Assembly (NCBI RefSeq): GCF_900142475.1
Contig: NZ_FRAY01000003.1
Location: 496,001 to 560,000, forward strand
Length of the DNA: 64,000 nucleotides
Direction of reading: 5' to 3'
Source: Fibrobacter sp. UWH4
Lineage (GTDB): Bacteria; Fibrobacterota; Fibrobacteria; Fibrobacterales; Fibrobacteraceae
Below are positions 57,687-64,000 of this stretch, piece after piece. The first letter of the stretch is position 1, and each line of letters opens with the position of its first letter. The translations under genes were made by a program, and so were the position numbers. The notes under the pieces are model-generated. The model was not told the origin of the DNA. It did not search any database and was given only the letters and a program-made list of their open reading frames with translations.

Positions 57687-59194
57687 TTGCACCTCAGAAA
57701 CAAGAAATTTTTCCACGCCCCTTCAACGAAAACTATGACCTCATCGGAGCCCTCGGCAAAGGCGGAATGGGCAATGTTTACAAGGCGATGGACAAAAGAC
57801 TGAATCGAATTGTCGCATTCAAGATTCTGGATGCCTCCTCCGATGAAGAAGCAATCAAGCGTTTCTACCTGGAAGCCCAAGCGATGAAAGAGCTGGACCA
57901 CCAGAACATCGTCCATGTTTTTGACTTCGGTCAGCAAAACAACCAACTTTTTATCGCGATGACCTATGTCGAAGGAACCAACCTCGCCGACATCCTGCAT
58001 AAAAAGGAACAGCTATCCTTTGAGGCCATCGAAGTCATCATCCGCCAAATCGCACGCGGCCTGCTTTCCGCCCACAACAAGGGCATCGTCCACCGCGACG
58101 TAAAACCGTCCAACATCATGCTGACGCGCGACAACCGCGTCTTCATCATGGACTTCGGCATTTCCTACATCCAGGAAATGGAAAAGGACCGCCTTACGCG
58201 AACAGGCATGACCATGGGCACCCCCGAATACATGTCGCCGGAACAATGCCACGGCGACAATGTCACCATCCAGTCCGACATTTACAGCATGGGCGTCATC
58301 CTCTTCGAAATGACCTGCGGACGACTCCCCTTCGAAGGCAATCGCCCCGTCGAAATCGCCCTCAAGCACGTCCAGGAACAGCCGCCTGCACCGGAGCTTT
58401 TCCGCAAGGACATGCCGCCAGGACTTTCGCAGTTAATTCTCAAGTGCCTCAAGAAAAAGCTGAACGAGCGCTTCCACGACATGCAGGAATTTTTGGATGC
58501 CTGCGACCAGGTTTTCCCTCCGGACAAGGGAACTCGCCAAACACCCCGCCCCACCATGGGAGGATCCCTACTGCGCCGCCACACGGCCTCCATCACCGAA
58601 ATGGCGAACATCATTACGCCGCGCGCCCGCATGCTCCAGAAAAAGCTCACAGCGCTCGCCATTTTCATTTTCCCGCTCATCATCATGCTGCTGATTCTCC
58701 TGATGCTCACGCACAAGCCCGAGAGCACCCTGCGGGAACTGGAATGGAGCGACGCTCTTGGCAACTACGAGACCAAGGCGCTCGAAGTCGAAGAAAGCAG
58801 CGGCTACCCGCTCGACAACCTGAATGACAACGACCTTAAAACAGCCTGGCTCTACACGATGCCGCAAAAGCCGCAGAATCCGGTCCTCACGCTGTATTTC
58901 GACAACAACGCGATTGTCACCCATTTCGGAATCGCTGTCGGATACCAGAAATCCGTAGATGATGCTTTCGGCGACCGTTTCCGCATTTTCAAAAAGCCCA
59001 AGACAATCACGCTAGAAACCAAGGACGGTTTCAAGCAGAAAATCAAGCTCGAAAATATCCGCGGCATGCAGTACCCGAATATCCAGGCCATGGAAACCAG
59101 CGAACTTAAAGTCTACCTCGACGACATCTACGACGGCGAGAACGAGGACTTCGCCATATCGGAAATCCGCCTGCTCGGAATGGAATTACCGTAG
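57683..59194 (+). CDS. Transmembrane Ser/Thr protein kinase with discoidin-like sensor
   Basis: A Hanks-type (PknB-like) kinase of 503 residues. Catalytic marks: GALGKGGMGNVYKAMD, Lys in IVAFKILD, HRDVKPSNIMLT, DFGISYI and GTPEYMSPEQC. After a Pro-rich linker comes one membrane helix (about 325-346, LTALAIFIFPLIIMLLILLML), then an outside domain (350-503) with WSDALGNYETKALEVEESSGYPLDNLNDNDLKTAW (split), a pattern of discoidin-like or NADase-type glycan-binding domains. No PASTA repeats are present. It begins inside the end of the FHA-ABC gene and overlaps yraN by one base. It is the likely upstream kinase for the ABC exporter. Confidence 0.93.
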   Translation: MIAPQKQEIFPRPFNENYDLIGALGKGGMGNVYKAMDKRLNRIVAFKILDASSDEEAIKRFYLEAQAMKELDHQNIVHVFDFGQQNNQLFIAMTYVEGTNLADILHKKEQLSFEAIEVIIRQIARGLLSAHNKGIVHRDVKPSNIMLTRDNRVFIMDFGISYIQEMEKDRLTRTGMTMGTPEYMSPEQCHGDNVTIQSDIYSMGVILFEMTCGRLPFEGNRPVEIALKHVQEQPPAPELFRKDMPPGLSQLILKCLKKKLNERFHDMQEFLDACDQVFPPDKGTRQTPRPTMGGSLLRRHTASITEMANIITPRARMLQKKLTALAIFIFPLIIMLLILLMLTHKPESTLRELEWSDALGNYETKALEVEESSGYPLDNLNDNDLKTAWLYTMPQKPQNPVLTLYFDNNAIVTHFGIAVGYQKSVDDAFGDRFRIFKKPKTITLETKDGFKQKIKLENIRGMQYPNIQAMETSELKVYLDDIYDGENEDFAISEIRLLGMELP

Positions 59195-59601
59195 TGACCG
59201 CGCCCAAATCCAGCAACAAGCCTAAGGGCAACTTCATCGAAACCCAAGCCGCGGCATACCTAAGCCGCGAAGGCTACGAGATTGTCGCCCGCAACTACGC
59301 CTACCAGGGTGGAGAGCTCGACATTGTCGCCAAGGACGGAGAAACGGTCGTATTCGTAGAAGTCAAGTCCGTTTGGAACAACCAGCAAGGGAACCCGGCG
59401 GCCCGCGTGAACGCCACCAAGCAGAAGAAAATCTGGAAGACCGCCTGTCATTTCTTGCACACGCAGAAGGAGGTTGCACCCAAGGGGTTCGACCAGCCCT
59501 GCCGATTTGACGTTCTCTCGGCGCGAGTCTACCAGAAGCCGCTCCATTTTTTGCATATCAAGAACGCCTTTGATGGCACCCAAGTCATTCCGCAGTGTTA
59601 G
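59194..59601 (+). CDS. yraN: YraN-family (UPF0102) nuclease-like protein
   Basis: A GTG start at 59194 overlaps the kinase stop codon. The 135 residues show the family core: AAAYLSREGYEIVARNYAYQGGELDIVAKDGETVVFVEVKS, with the E-D-ExK pattern of restriction-like endonucleases, and NATKQKKIWKTACHFL. YraN is widespread and its role is unknown (a Holliday-junction-like fold is suggested). In frame to the end at 59601; 21 bases then separate it from a threonylcarbamoyl-AMP synthase gene. Confidence 0.9.
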   Translation: MTAPKSSNKPKGNFIETQAAAYLSREGYEIVARNYAYQGGELDIVAKDGETVVFVEVKSVWNNQQGNPAARVNATKQKKIWKTACHFLHTQKEVAPKGFDQPCRFDVLSARVYQKPLHFLHIKNAFDGTQVIPQC

Positions 59602-59610
59602 CGGATAATC

Positions 59611-59622
59611 TATATTATCGCC
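59611..59622 (+). promoter_or_regulatory. -10-like box before the Sua5/YrdC gene
   Basis: TATATT ends 6 bases before the ATG at 59623, with no Shine-Dalgarno site. A nearly leaderless start is possible, or translation coupling with yraN. Confidence 0.35.
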
Positions 59623-60216
59623 ATGCGTTTTGAAGTTCACCCAGTAAATCCGCAAGCAAGAATCGTGAAGCTTGCCGCAGCCGCCCTCGAAGACGACGGT
59701 CTTGTTCTCTACCCCACTGAATCCGGTTACGCGATTGGCTGCAACGCCGAATCGCCCAAGGCAATCCACAAACTTTACGCCCTTAAGAAGCCGATGAAGA
59801 AATTCTTCATGGCTCTCATCATTCCGGATATTCGCAAGGCGACCGACTACGCCCGCGTAGACAACTTTGCATTCAACATCATGAAGCCGCGCGTGCCCGG
59901 GCCGTACACCTTCATTTTGCCGGCCGACCCGCACATTGCTCGCCGCCTGGACGTCAAGCGCCCCGAAATTGGCGTGAGAATGCCGACGCACCCGTTCTTC
60001 AAAGAACTTTTCCAGCATTTCGACAAGCCGATTCTGAGCACGGCCGCCAAGCTCACCGAAGAAGACATGTACGAACCCGACGATATCTGGAAAACCTTCG
60101 AGCATTTAGTCGACATGATGGTCGACTGCGGCCCCATAGAAATAAACCCGACCAACATTATCAGTTTGGTCGGGGATCAAGTCGAAGTGATTCGTGGCGA
60201 GTTGCTAGATCCGTAA
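59623..60216 (+). CDS. Threonylcarbamoyl-AMP synthase family protein (Sua5/YciO/YrdC)
   Basis: The 197 residues show the YrdC fold marks YPTESGYAIGCNAESPKAIHKLYALKK, VPGPYTFILPADPHIARRLDVKRPEIGVRMPTHPF and PILSTAAKLT. Sua5/TsaC makes threonylcarbamoyl-AMP for the t6A37 modification of ANN-decoding tRNAs. The protein is short (no Sua5 C-terminal domain) and LKKPMKKFFM replaces the usual KxR-type KRPxxxPL, so a YciO-like role is possible. With tilS and the pseudouridine synthase it is the third RNA-modification gene of the window. Confidence 0.88.
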   Translation: MRFEVHPVNPQARIVKLAAAALEDDGLVLYPTESGYAIGCNAESPKAIHKLYALKKPMKKFFMALIIPDIRKATDYARVDNFAFNIMKPRVPGPYTFILPADPHIARRLDVKRPEIGVRMPTHPFFKELFQHFDKPILSTAAKLTEEDMYEPDDIWKTFEHLVDMMVDCGPIEINPTNIISLVGDQVEVIRGELLDP

Positions 60217-60219
60217 AAA

Positions 60220-60237
60220 AGGGGGAAGCCTCCCCCT
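60220..60237. terminator. Hairpin after the Sua5/YrdC gene
   Basis: GGGGGA-AGCC-TCCCCC, preceded by AAAAAA. The A run serves the leftward direction better; rightward there is no T run. Confidence 0.45.
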
Positions 60238-60549
60238 CGCTTCAACCCCGGCTGTGTCATCCTGAGCGTAGTCGAAGGATCTAGCCGGGTTTTCCGCTAC
60301 CCTCTCGCCTAGAGGCTTAGCCCCTAAAACCCCAAAAGCCACACAGATTAGAAATGCCTAACGGCATTTTTTTCGTCACACGAATTCGAAATCACTAACG
60401 TGATTTCTGTTTAATAAGAGTCATTATTGCGAAGAGCGCTTCGTCTCTGCCTGCACCGCACGCTCACATGGATTCGGCCTTCGGCCTCTAATGTACGCTC
60501 GCCGACTTACTTTCCTCCGCCTTTGGGCATTTTTCCCTGCACAAGAAAA
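60238..60549. other. 312-bp gene-free stretch with two TAAC-loop hairpins and a dispersed motif
   Basis: Contains the widely dispersed palindromic motif GTCATCCTGAGCGTAGTCGA followed by AGGATCT (60256-60282), then AAATGCC-TAAC-GGCATTT with a T run (60352-60373, a likely terminator) and GAAATCAC-TAAC-GTGATTTC (60388-60407). After these come GCGAAGAGCGCTTCG and GGCC-TTC-GGCC. No gene is supported. Confidence 0.7.
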
Positions 60550-61467
60550 CTAGTCCTTTAGACAACGAACGCTAAACCCATCGTTCTCATCTTTGTGGCC
60601 CAGGCGTGCAGCGCTGCCGTTGTAGTCAAAATACATGCAGCACGCGTAGATGTCAGAGTACTGCGTGGCACTCCAGAATTTGGCGTTGTTGTCGAAGAAG
60701 TAGCCAACGCTGCCCCTGCTGCCGGCAGGAAGCGCAGCGAAGCCAACTGCGTCGGAACCGTTTTCGTTATTGTTCCATCCCGTCTGCGACTTGAGAACCT
60801 TGCCAGCACTCGAGTATCCACCGACTTCGTCAAACAAAGTCTTCCATTCCGTTTCCGTCGGCAGGTGCCAGCCTTCGGGGCAAATTCCCTGCACTTTTGC
60901 CGGGAGCATACAGATCTTCTTGCCGTAACCGCAATCCACTCCATTGCCACCGTCATAAAGCGCAACCGAGTCAATTGCCGCCGCCCAAGTGTAAAGGCGG
61001 CCAAAAATGGCACAGTTGCCTTCTGACCAATTAAGTCCGCCACCGCACCAACTGCGCTTCAACAGACTCGGAGTCTTCACACGGTCGGCATAATTCAAGT
61101 TTTCAGCCATCCATACCTGATCGCCAATGGTTACAGTCTTGTAGGTCTGACCATCGCGACTGTCGGTCATGGTGCCGTAAGTAATATCTGGATTAAGGCG
61201 AGATTCCTTCGGGACATTCCAACCATTATCCACCTCCAATGTCGCCGAACTACTCTGTTCAACATGATCACCAACCTTATCAGGGACCTTGGAACTACCG
61301 GATTCCAAATCAGAACCCGGAATGACTGAAGAGGAACTCGACTCCGGCGTGACGCTGGAGGAAGATAAATCCTCATCTAGAATTACTGCTGGCGCAGAGC
61401 TACTCGATTCATCACCGCAGGCAACGAACAAAATAGCAGAAAGCAACAACGCAGCAAAATATTTCAC
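60550..61467 (-). CDS. FISUMP-domain lipoprotein
   Basis: A 305-residue member of TIGR02145, start after AGGAGG. The lipobox is FVAC (Cys17); residues 20-75 are a Ser-rich linker, part of which (SSVIPGSDLESGSS) may derive from a dispersed repeat. Domain blocks: GDQVWMAENLNYADRV, CAIFGRLYTWAAAID, GICPEGWHLPTETEWKTLFDEVGG, GFAALPAGSRGS, KFWSATQYSD and FSVRCLKD. It is a typical one-domain FISUMP lipoprotein, unlike the two-domain copy at the left edge. A TAnnTTTG box lies at 61500-61507. Function unknown. Confidence 0.93.
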   Translation of the reverse strand: MKYFAALLLSAILFVACGDESSSSAPAVILDEDLSSSSVTPESSSSSVIPGSDLESGSSKVPDKVGDHVEQSSSATLEVDNGWNVPKESRLNPDITYGTMTDSRDGQTYKTVTIGDQVWMAENLNYADRVKTPSLLKRSWCGGGLNWSEGNCAIFGRLYTWAAAIDSVALYDGGNGVDCGYGKKICMLPAKVQGICPEGWHLPTETEWKTLFDEVGGYSSAGKVLKSQTGWNNNENGSDAVGFAALPAGSRGSVGYFFDNNAKFWSATQYSDIYACCMYFDYNGSAARLGHKDENDGFSVRCLKD

Positions 61468-61499
61468 AGAAGACCTCCTGGAACCTCAATCGTTTTTGC

Positions 61500-61507
61500 C
61501 AAATTTA
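61500..61507 (-). promoter_or_regulatory. TAnnTTTG promoter box for the FISUMP lipoprotein
   Basis: Minus strand TAAATTTG, 32 bases before the ATG at 61467, with AGGAGG in the leader. Confidence 0.5.
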
Positions 61508-61512
61508 AATTA

Positions 61513-61540
61513 TAAAAAAAGGAATCACGTTAGTGATTCC
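61513..61540 (-). terminator. Intrinsic terminator of the lpxD-lpxC-fabZ operon
   Basis: GGAATCAC-GTTA-GTGATTCC (61521-61540); on the minus strand it is followed by TTTTTTT. About 105 bases after the fabZ stop codon. Confidence 0.75.
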
Positions 61541-61587
61541 CAATCAGTGTGACAATAAAGTCTATTTTTCTCAGGTATGAAAAGCTG

Positions 61588-61628
61588 ATGCTGACCGAAG
61601 CCTGCCCTGGGCAGCCATGGGTCAGCAT
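61588..61628. repeat. Long hairpin between fabZ and its terminator
   Basis: ATGCTGACC (61588-61596) pairs with GGTCAGCAT (61620-61628); CCTGCCC and GGGCAG pair inside. It could be a dispersed palindrome or a second terminator stem; no T run follows. Confidence 0.6.
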
Positions 61629-61645
61629 GACTCGGGCATAAAAAC

Positions 61646-62137
61646 CTAGACCATGGCGGCGCTGAAGTCGGCCTTGGTGCAGAGGGTTTCTTTGCCTTCG
61701 GCATCGACGGTCAGGAGTTCGCCGCTGTACTTGTAAATGCCGTGGCGGGCCATGATGAGCTTAGCCTTCAAGACGATTTCGGCCTTCGGGATCACCGGAG
61801 CGCGGAAACGGCAGTTTTCGACCCCCATGAAAGCCGGGCGCTTGCCCGTGGTTTCAGCTTCGCGACCGATCATGGTGAGGAGCGTGGCGGCCTGGGCCAT
61901 GGATTCAATCTGAATCACGCCGGGGAGCACCGGATTGCCCGGGAAATGTCCCTTGAGAAAACCTTCTTCACCGGTCAAGTGCCACTTGGCAACGATTTCC
62001 ATGTTTTCAGCATCGAGGGAGAGGATTTCATCGACAAAGGCAAACGGGGCCTTCTGCGGAAGCACGCTGTGGACGACTTCGGCATCGTAGAGGATTCCAT
62101 CGACGTTAGACTTGGGTAAAGATTCCAGCATTGACAT
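61646..62137 (-). CDS. fabZ: 3-hydroxyacyl-ACP dehydratase FabZ
   Basis: Removes water from 3-hydroxyacyl-ACP in fatty acid elongation. The 163 residues (start at 62137, MSMLESLP; the upstream frame is inside lpxC) contain LPQKAPFAFVDEIL, the active-site GHFPGNPVLPGVIQIESMAQAA (His and Glu) and the hotdog-fold strands RFRAPVIPKAEIVL. It overlaps lpxC by 32 bases. In Bacteroidetes and Chlorobi LpxC and FabZ are often one fused protein; here they are separate but overlapping, which fits an intermediate state in the FCB group. Confidence 0.95.
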   Translation of the reverse strand: MSMLESLPKSNVDGILYDAEVVHSVLPQKAPFAFVDEILSLDAENMEIVAKWHLTGEEGFLKGHFPGNPVLPGVIQIESMAQAATLLTMIGREAETTGKRPAFMGVENCRFRAPVIPKAEIVLKAKLIMARHGIYKYSGELLTVDAEGKETLCTKADFSAAMV

Positions 62138-63059
62138 AAGGAATGATTTTCTCCATGATTTGGTGGTGGGACACATGCCCACCGTTGGTGATTTCGATTC
62201 TGCCCCTCGGAAGGGCCGGACAGATAAAACTCAGGTCTCCAATCAAATCTAGTATTTTATGCATCGCAGGTTCGTTTGCGATGCGGAATTTTGGCGATGT
62301 TGACGAAGTTTTTTCGCGACAGCCACTCGATTTTTCAACGCACAAACTATCATCAAGTAGTAATCCGCAGGATTCATCGACTCCGGCGAGGAGCCCTGCC
62401 GCACGGGCGCGCTCCAGTTCCACCTGATGGATGAAGGTGCGCGCCATGAAAATTTGGTACAAGTTCTCGGGCGAATAAATGGAGACGGACGCCGCCGACT
62501 TCAGGTCGTAACCGTCGCGGGCCACATTGCGGTCCAGCACGTATTCGACTTCGAAGGTTTCCGCCGGCGTAATGCGAACATGACCGTGGATTGCCGCGTC
62601 GCCTTCGGCTCCTCGCAATGACGTTCCGACGGCATGCAAATCCCACTCAGCATGCACGGGCGCATCGTAAAAGACGAGTTCTTCGGGCGCTCCGCAAAAT
62701 TTTCGCATTTCGCAGAAGAACGGAATCGCAGAACCGTCCATCATCGGGACTTCGGGCTTGTTCGCATCAGTGAGCCGCACGTTAAAGCGCCTATGCGGCC
62801 ACATCAGGAACACGGGTGCCAAATGCTCCGGCGACAGAAGTTCCAAGCCGGATTCGCTCAACTTGTAGCCAGCGGTACGTTTCGCAAAAAATTCAAGTTC
62901 TTCAAAACAATGACACGCATCGCTGCGGTAAAAAAGCTTCTCGCCCACATACCACGCCACAAAAGGAACCTTCTGCGGGTCACGCTCCAGCGGTTCCACC
63001 GAAACAGAAGCCTGCCCAAAACTTAAACTGCGGGATGTAAAAATCAATTCTTTATTCAT
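62106..63059 (-). CDS. lpxC: UDP-3-O-acyl-N-acetylglucosamine deacetylase
   Basis: Committed zinc enzyme of lipid A synthesis. The true start is ATG 63059 (MNKELIFTSRSLSFGQ), sharing the A of the lpxD stop (TGATG); the longer frame upstream reads lpxD out of frame. The 317 residues keep LLSPEHLAPVFLMWP (first zinc His) and NEPAMHKILDLIGDL (second His and Asp), then GGHVSHHQIMEKI. Overall similarity to the E. coli enzyme is low, so it is a divergent member. It overlaps fabZ downstream. Confidence 0.93.
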   Translation of the reverse strand: MNKELIFTSRSLSFGQASVSVEPLERDPQKVPFVAWYVGEKLFYRSDACHCFEELEFFAKRTAGYKLSESGLELLSPEHLAPVFLMWPHRRFNVRLTDANKPEVPMMDGSAIPFFCEMRKFCGAPEELVFYDAPVHAEWDLHAVGTSLRGAEGDAAIHGHVRITPAETFEVEYVLDRNVARDGYDLKSAASVSIYSPENLYQIFMARTFIHQVELERARAAGLLAGVDESCGLLLDDSLCVEKSSGCREKTSSTSPKFRIANEPAMHKILDLIGDLSFICPALPRGRIEITNGGHVSHHQIMEKIIPYVNAGIFTQV

Positions 63060-64000
63060 CACTTCTCTAGCTTCTTTTTCGCCATCATGCGGAGTTCGAC
63101 CATTTGGCGTCGCCAGATTTCGATGTCTATCGCAGGGAACCCAGCAACGGTCTTGCCAGCGGGAACGCTCTTGGTCACGCCCGCTTTCGCGGTCACAATC
63201 GCATTCTTGCCCACGGTCAAGTGCCCCGCGGCCTTGGCACCGCCCGCGAACTGCACGCCGTCTTCGAGAATCGTCGTGCCGCCGAGCGCCGTCTGCGAGG
63301 CCATGTAAATGTTGTTGCCCAAAACGCAGTTGTGAGCAATCTGCACCATGGAATCCAAGTGGCAATTGTCGCCGATGGTCGTCGGCGAAATGAATCCTGC
63401 AGCCACGACCGTGTTCGCGCCAAAGCTACAGCGGTTCCCGATGCGGACGCCCGCAAAATGCGGCACCATGCGACGCTCGCCCTCGTGCTCGTAAAATCCG
63501 AAGCCGCGGCTACCGACTACGACGCCTGCCTGAAAAATGCAACCCTCGCCCACAATAACATTCGGGTAAATGGTCACGTTCGATTCCAGGCGGCAACCGC
63601 GTCCGACGCTTGCACCGCGCATCACCACGCAGCCGGGCCCGACAAAACAGCCTTCGTCGACAAAGCCTTCGACAACCGCCGACGGGTGAATCCAGGGGCC
63701 ATTTTCGCCATAGCCCACACCAGCGTCAAAATCCACGCCAGTTTTCATGTTGTCATTAAAGCCATCGCCCTCGAAATGCTCCAGGAATTTGACCATGACA
63801 TGGTAAGGCTCGGCTACCGCCACAATGTTTTTGACATGCGGAAAAATCTCCAGCAACGGGTCACGCATAGTCGCATTATCCGACATTGATTTTCCGTCAT
63901 TTTCCGACACGTTCGCTCGTGAAAATTTCGGTACAAACAGCAGACCCGCAGCAACACCGTTCAATTCATCGTTCGAAGGTCCATTCGCATGCGTCACGCT
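63059..64000 (-). CDS. lpxD: UDP-3-O-acylglucosamine N-acyltransferase, 5' end outside window
   Basis: Adds the second acyl chain in lipid A synthesis. The frame is open to the right edge, and the visible N-terminus (AAGLLFVPKFSRANV) already matches the middle of the LpxD N-terminal domain, so the start is beyond 64000. A left-handed beta-helix of hexapeptide repeats follows (IHPSAVVEGFVDEGCFVGPG, VTIYPNVIVGEGCIFQAG), with the catalytic His in VQIAHNCVLGNN and ASQTALGGTTI. It overlaps lpxC by one base, giving the order lpxD-lpxC-fabZ. Confidence 0.95.
   Translation of the reverse strand, partial: SVTHANGPSNDELNGVAAGLLFVPKFSRANVSENDGKSMSDNATMRDPLLEIFPHVKNIVAVAEPYHVMVKFLEHFEGDGFNDNMKTGVDFDAGVGYGENGPWIHPSAVVEGFVDEGCFVGPGCVVMRGASVGRGCRLESNVTIYPNVIVGEGCIFQAGVVVGSRGFGFYEHEGERRMVPHFAGVRIGNRCSFGANTVVAAGFISPTTIGDNCHLDSMVQIAHNCVLGNNIYMASQTALGGTTILEDGVQFAGGAKAAGHLTVGKNAIVTAKAGVTKSVPAGKTVAGFPAIDIEIWRRQMVELRMMAKKKLEK

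Noticed and set aside
60217-60549. tRNA or small structured RNA gene in the gap after the Sua5/YrdC gene
   Set aside because: No cloverleaf, no conserved T-loop sequence (GGTTCRA) and no CCA-type end; only simple hairpins and repeats are seen.
62106-63365. LpxC start at 63365
   Set aside because: The extra 102 residues are Arg/Asp/Gly-rich and read lpxD out of frame; the ATG at 63059 overlaps the lpxD stop.

Overview
The window is a chromosomal segment of a Fibrobacter species (phylum Fibrobacterota, FCB group), most likely a gut cellulose degrader related to Fibrobacter succinogenes. The assignment rests on families largely confined to this genus: three lipoproteins with FISUMP-type (TIGR02145) domains, one TIGR02147 (Fsuc_second) regulator, many lipoproteins with serine-rich linkers behind a lipobox, and lipid A genes (lpxD, lpxC, fabZ) showing a Gram-negative envelope. 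Many genes are preceded by a Bacteroidetes-like promoter box, TAnnTTTG. No tRNA, rRNA, CRISPR array, transposase or prophage was seen.

Layout. 1-4.7 kb: leftward secreted lipoproteins (two FISUMP proteins, a clostripain-like protease). 4.9-9.7 kb: glyS, hisI, a histidine phosphatase, a small basic gene that looks like an ArfA-type ribosome-rescue factor, and a lipoprotein. 9.7-16.3 kb: rightward run tilS-ftsH-folP-cdaA-SUMF1-like protein. 16.3-16.9 kb: three 89-bp hairpin repeats. 16.9-19.0 kb: leftward CorC-like protein, ybeY and a small gene. 19.1-24.3 kb: FecR-domain protein plus a beta-helix/beta-barrel outer membrane protein. 24.4-27.4 kb: FAD-dependent oxidoreductase and an RluA-type pseudouridine synthase, both carrying in-frame repeat insertions. 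27.4-35.6 kb: acetolactate decarboxylase, pheT, a small TerB-like gene, dnaX, mtaD-like deaminase and a cNMP-binding diguanylate cyclase. 35.8-40.1 kb: hisD and cimA, separated by a 1.2-kb insertion flanked by a 58-bp exact duplication of the hisD 5' end. 40.2-46.9 kb: Wzc-like tyrosine kinase, adk, a PurO-like IMP cyclohydrolase, two related lipoproteins and the TIGR02147 regulator. 47-50.3 kb: a small membrane protein, gatB, purB. 50.3-60.2 kb: Omp85-like barrel, HAE3 exporter, aminotransferase, an FHA-ABC transporter overlapping a Ser/Thr kinase, yraN, and a Sua5/YrdC protein. 60.5-64 kb: FISUMP lipoprotein and the lpxD-lpxC-fabZ operon, cut by the right edge.

The most interesting signals: (i) several families of short, hairpin-forming dispersed repeats that lie between genes but have also entered conserved housekeeping genes in frame (tilS, the FAD oxidoreductase, rluA-type synthase, histidine phosphatase), one family showing stems that vary while pairing is kept; (ii) a run of ten A in dnaX, after which both alternative frames stop within a few codons, as expected for a gamma/tau switch; (iii) a terminator-like hairpin inside the coding end of the ArfA-like gene, the arrangement used by ArfA and BrfA to yield non-stop mRNA; (iv) the hisD duplication/insertion; (v) a TIGR02147 gene with a near-consensus promoter, an inverted repeat over its -10 box and almost no 5' leader; (vi) an FHA-ABC/kinase pair. 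Functions are inferred from sequence motifs by eye; no database search was possible.
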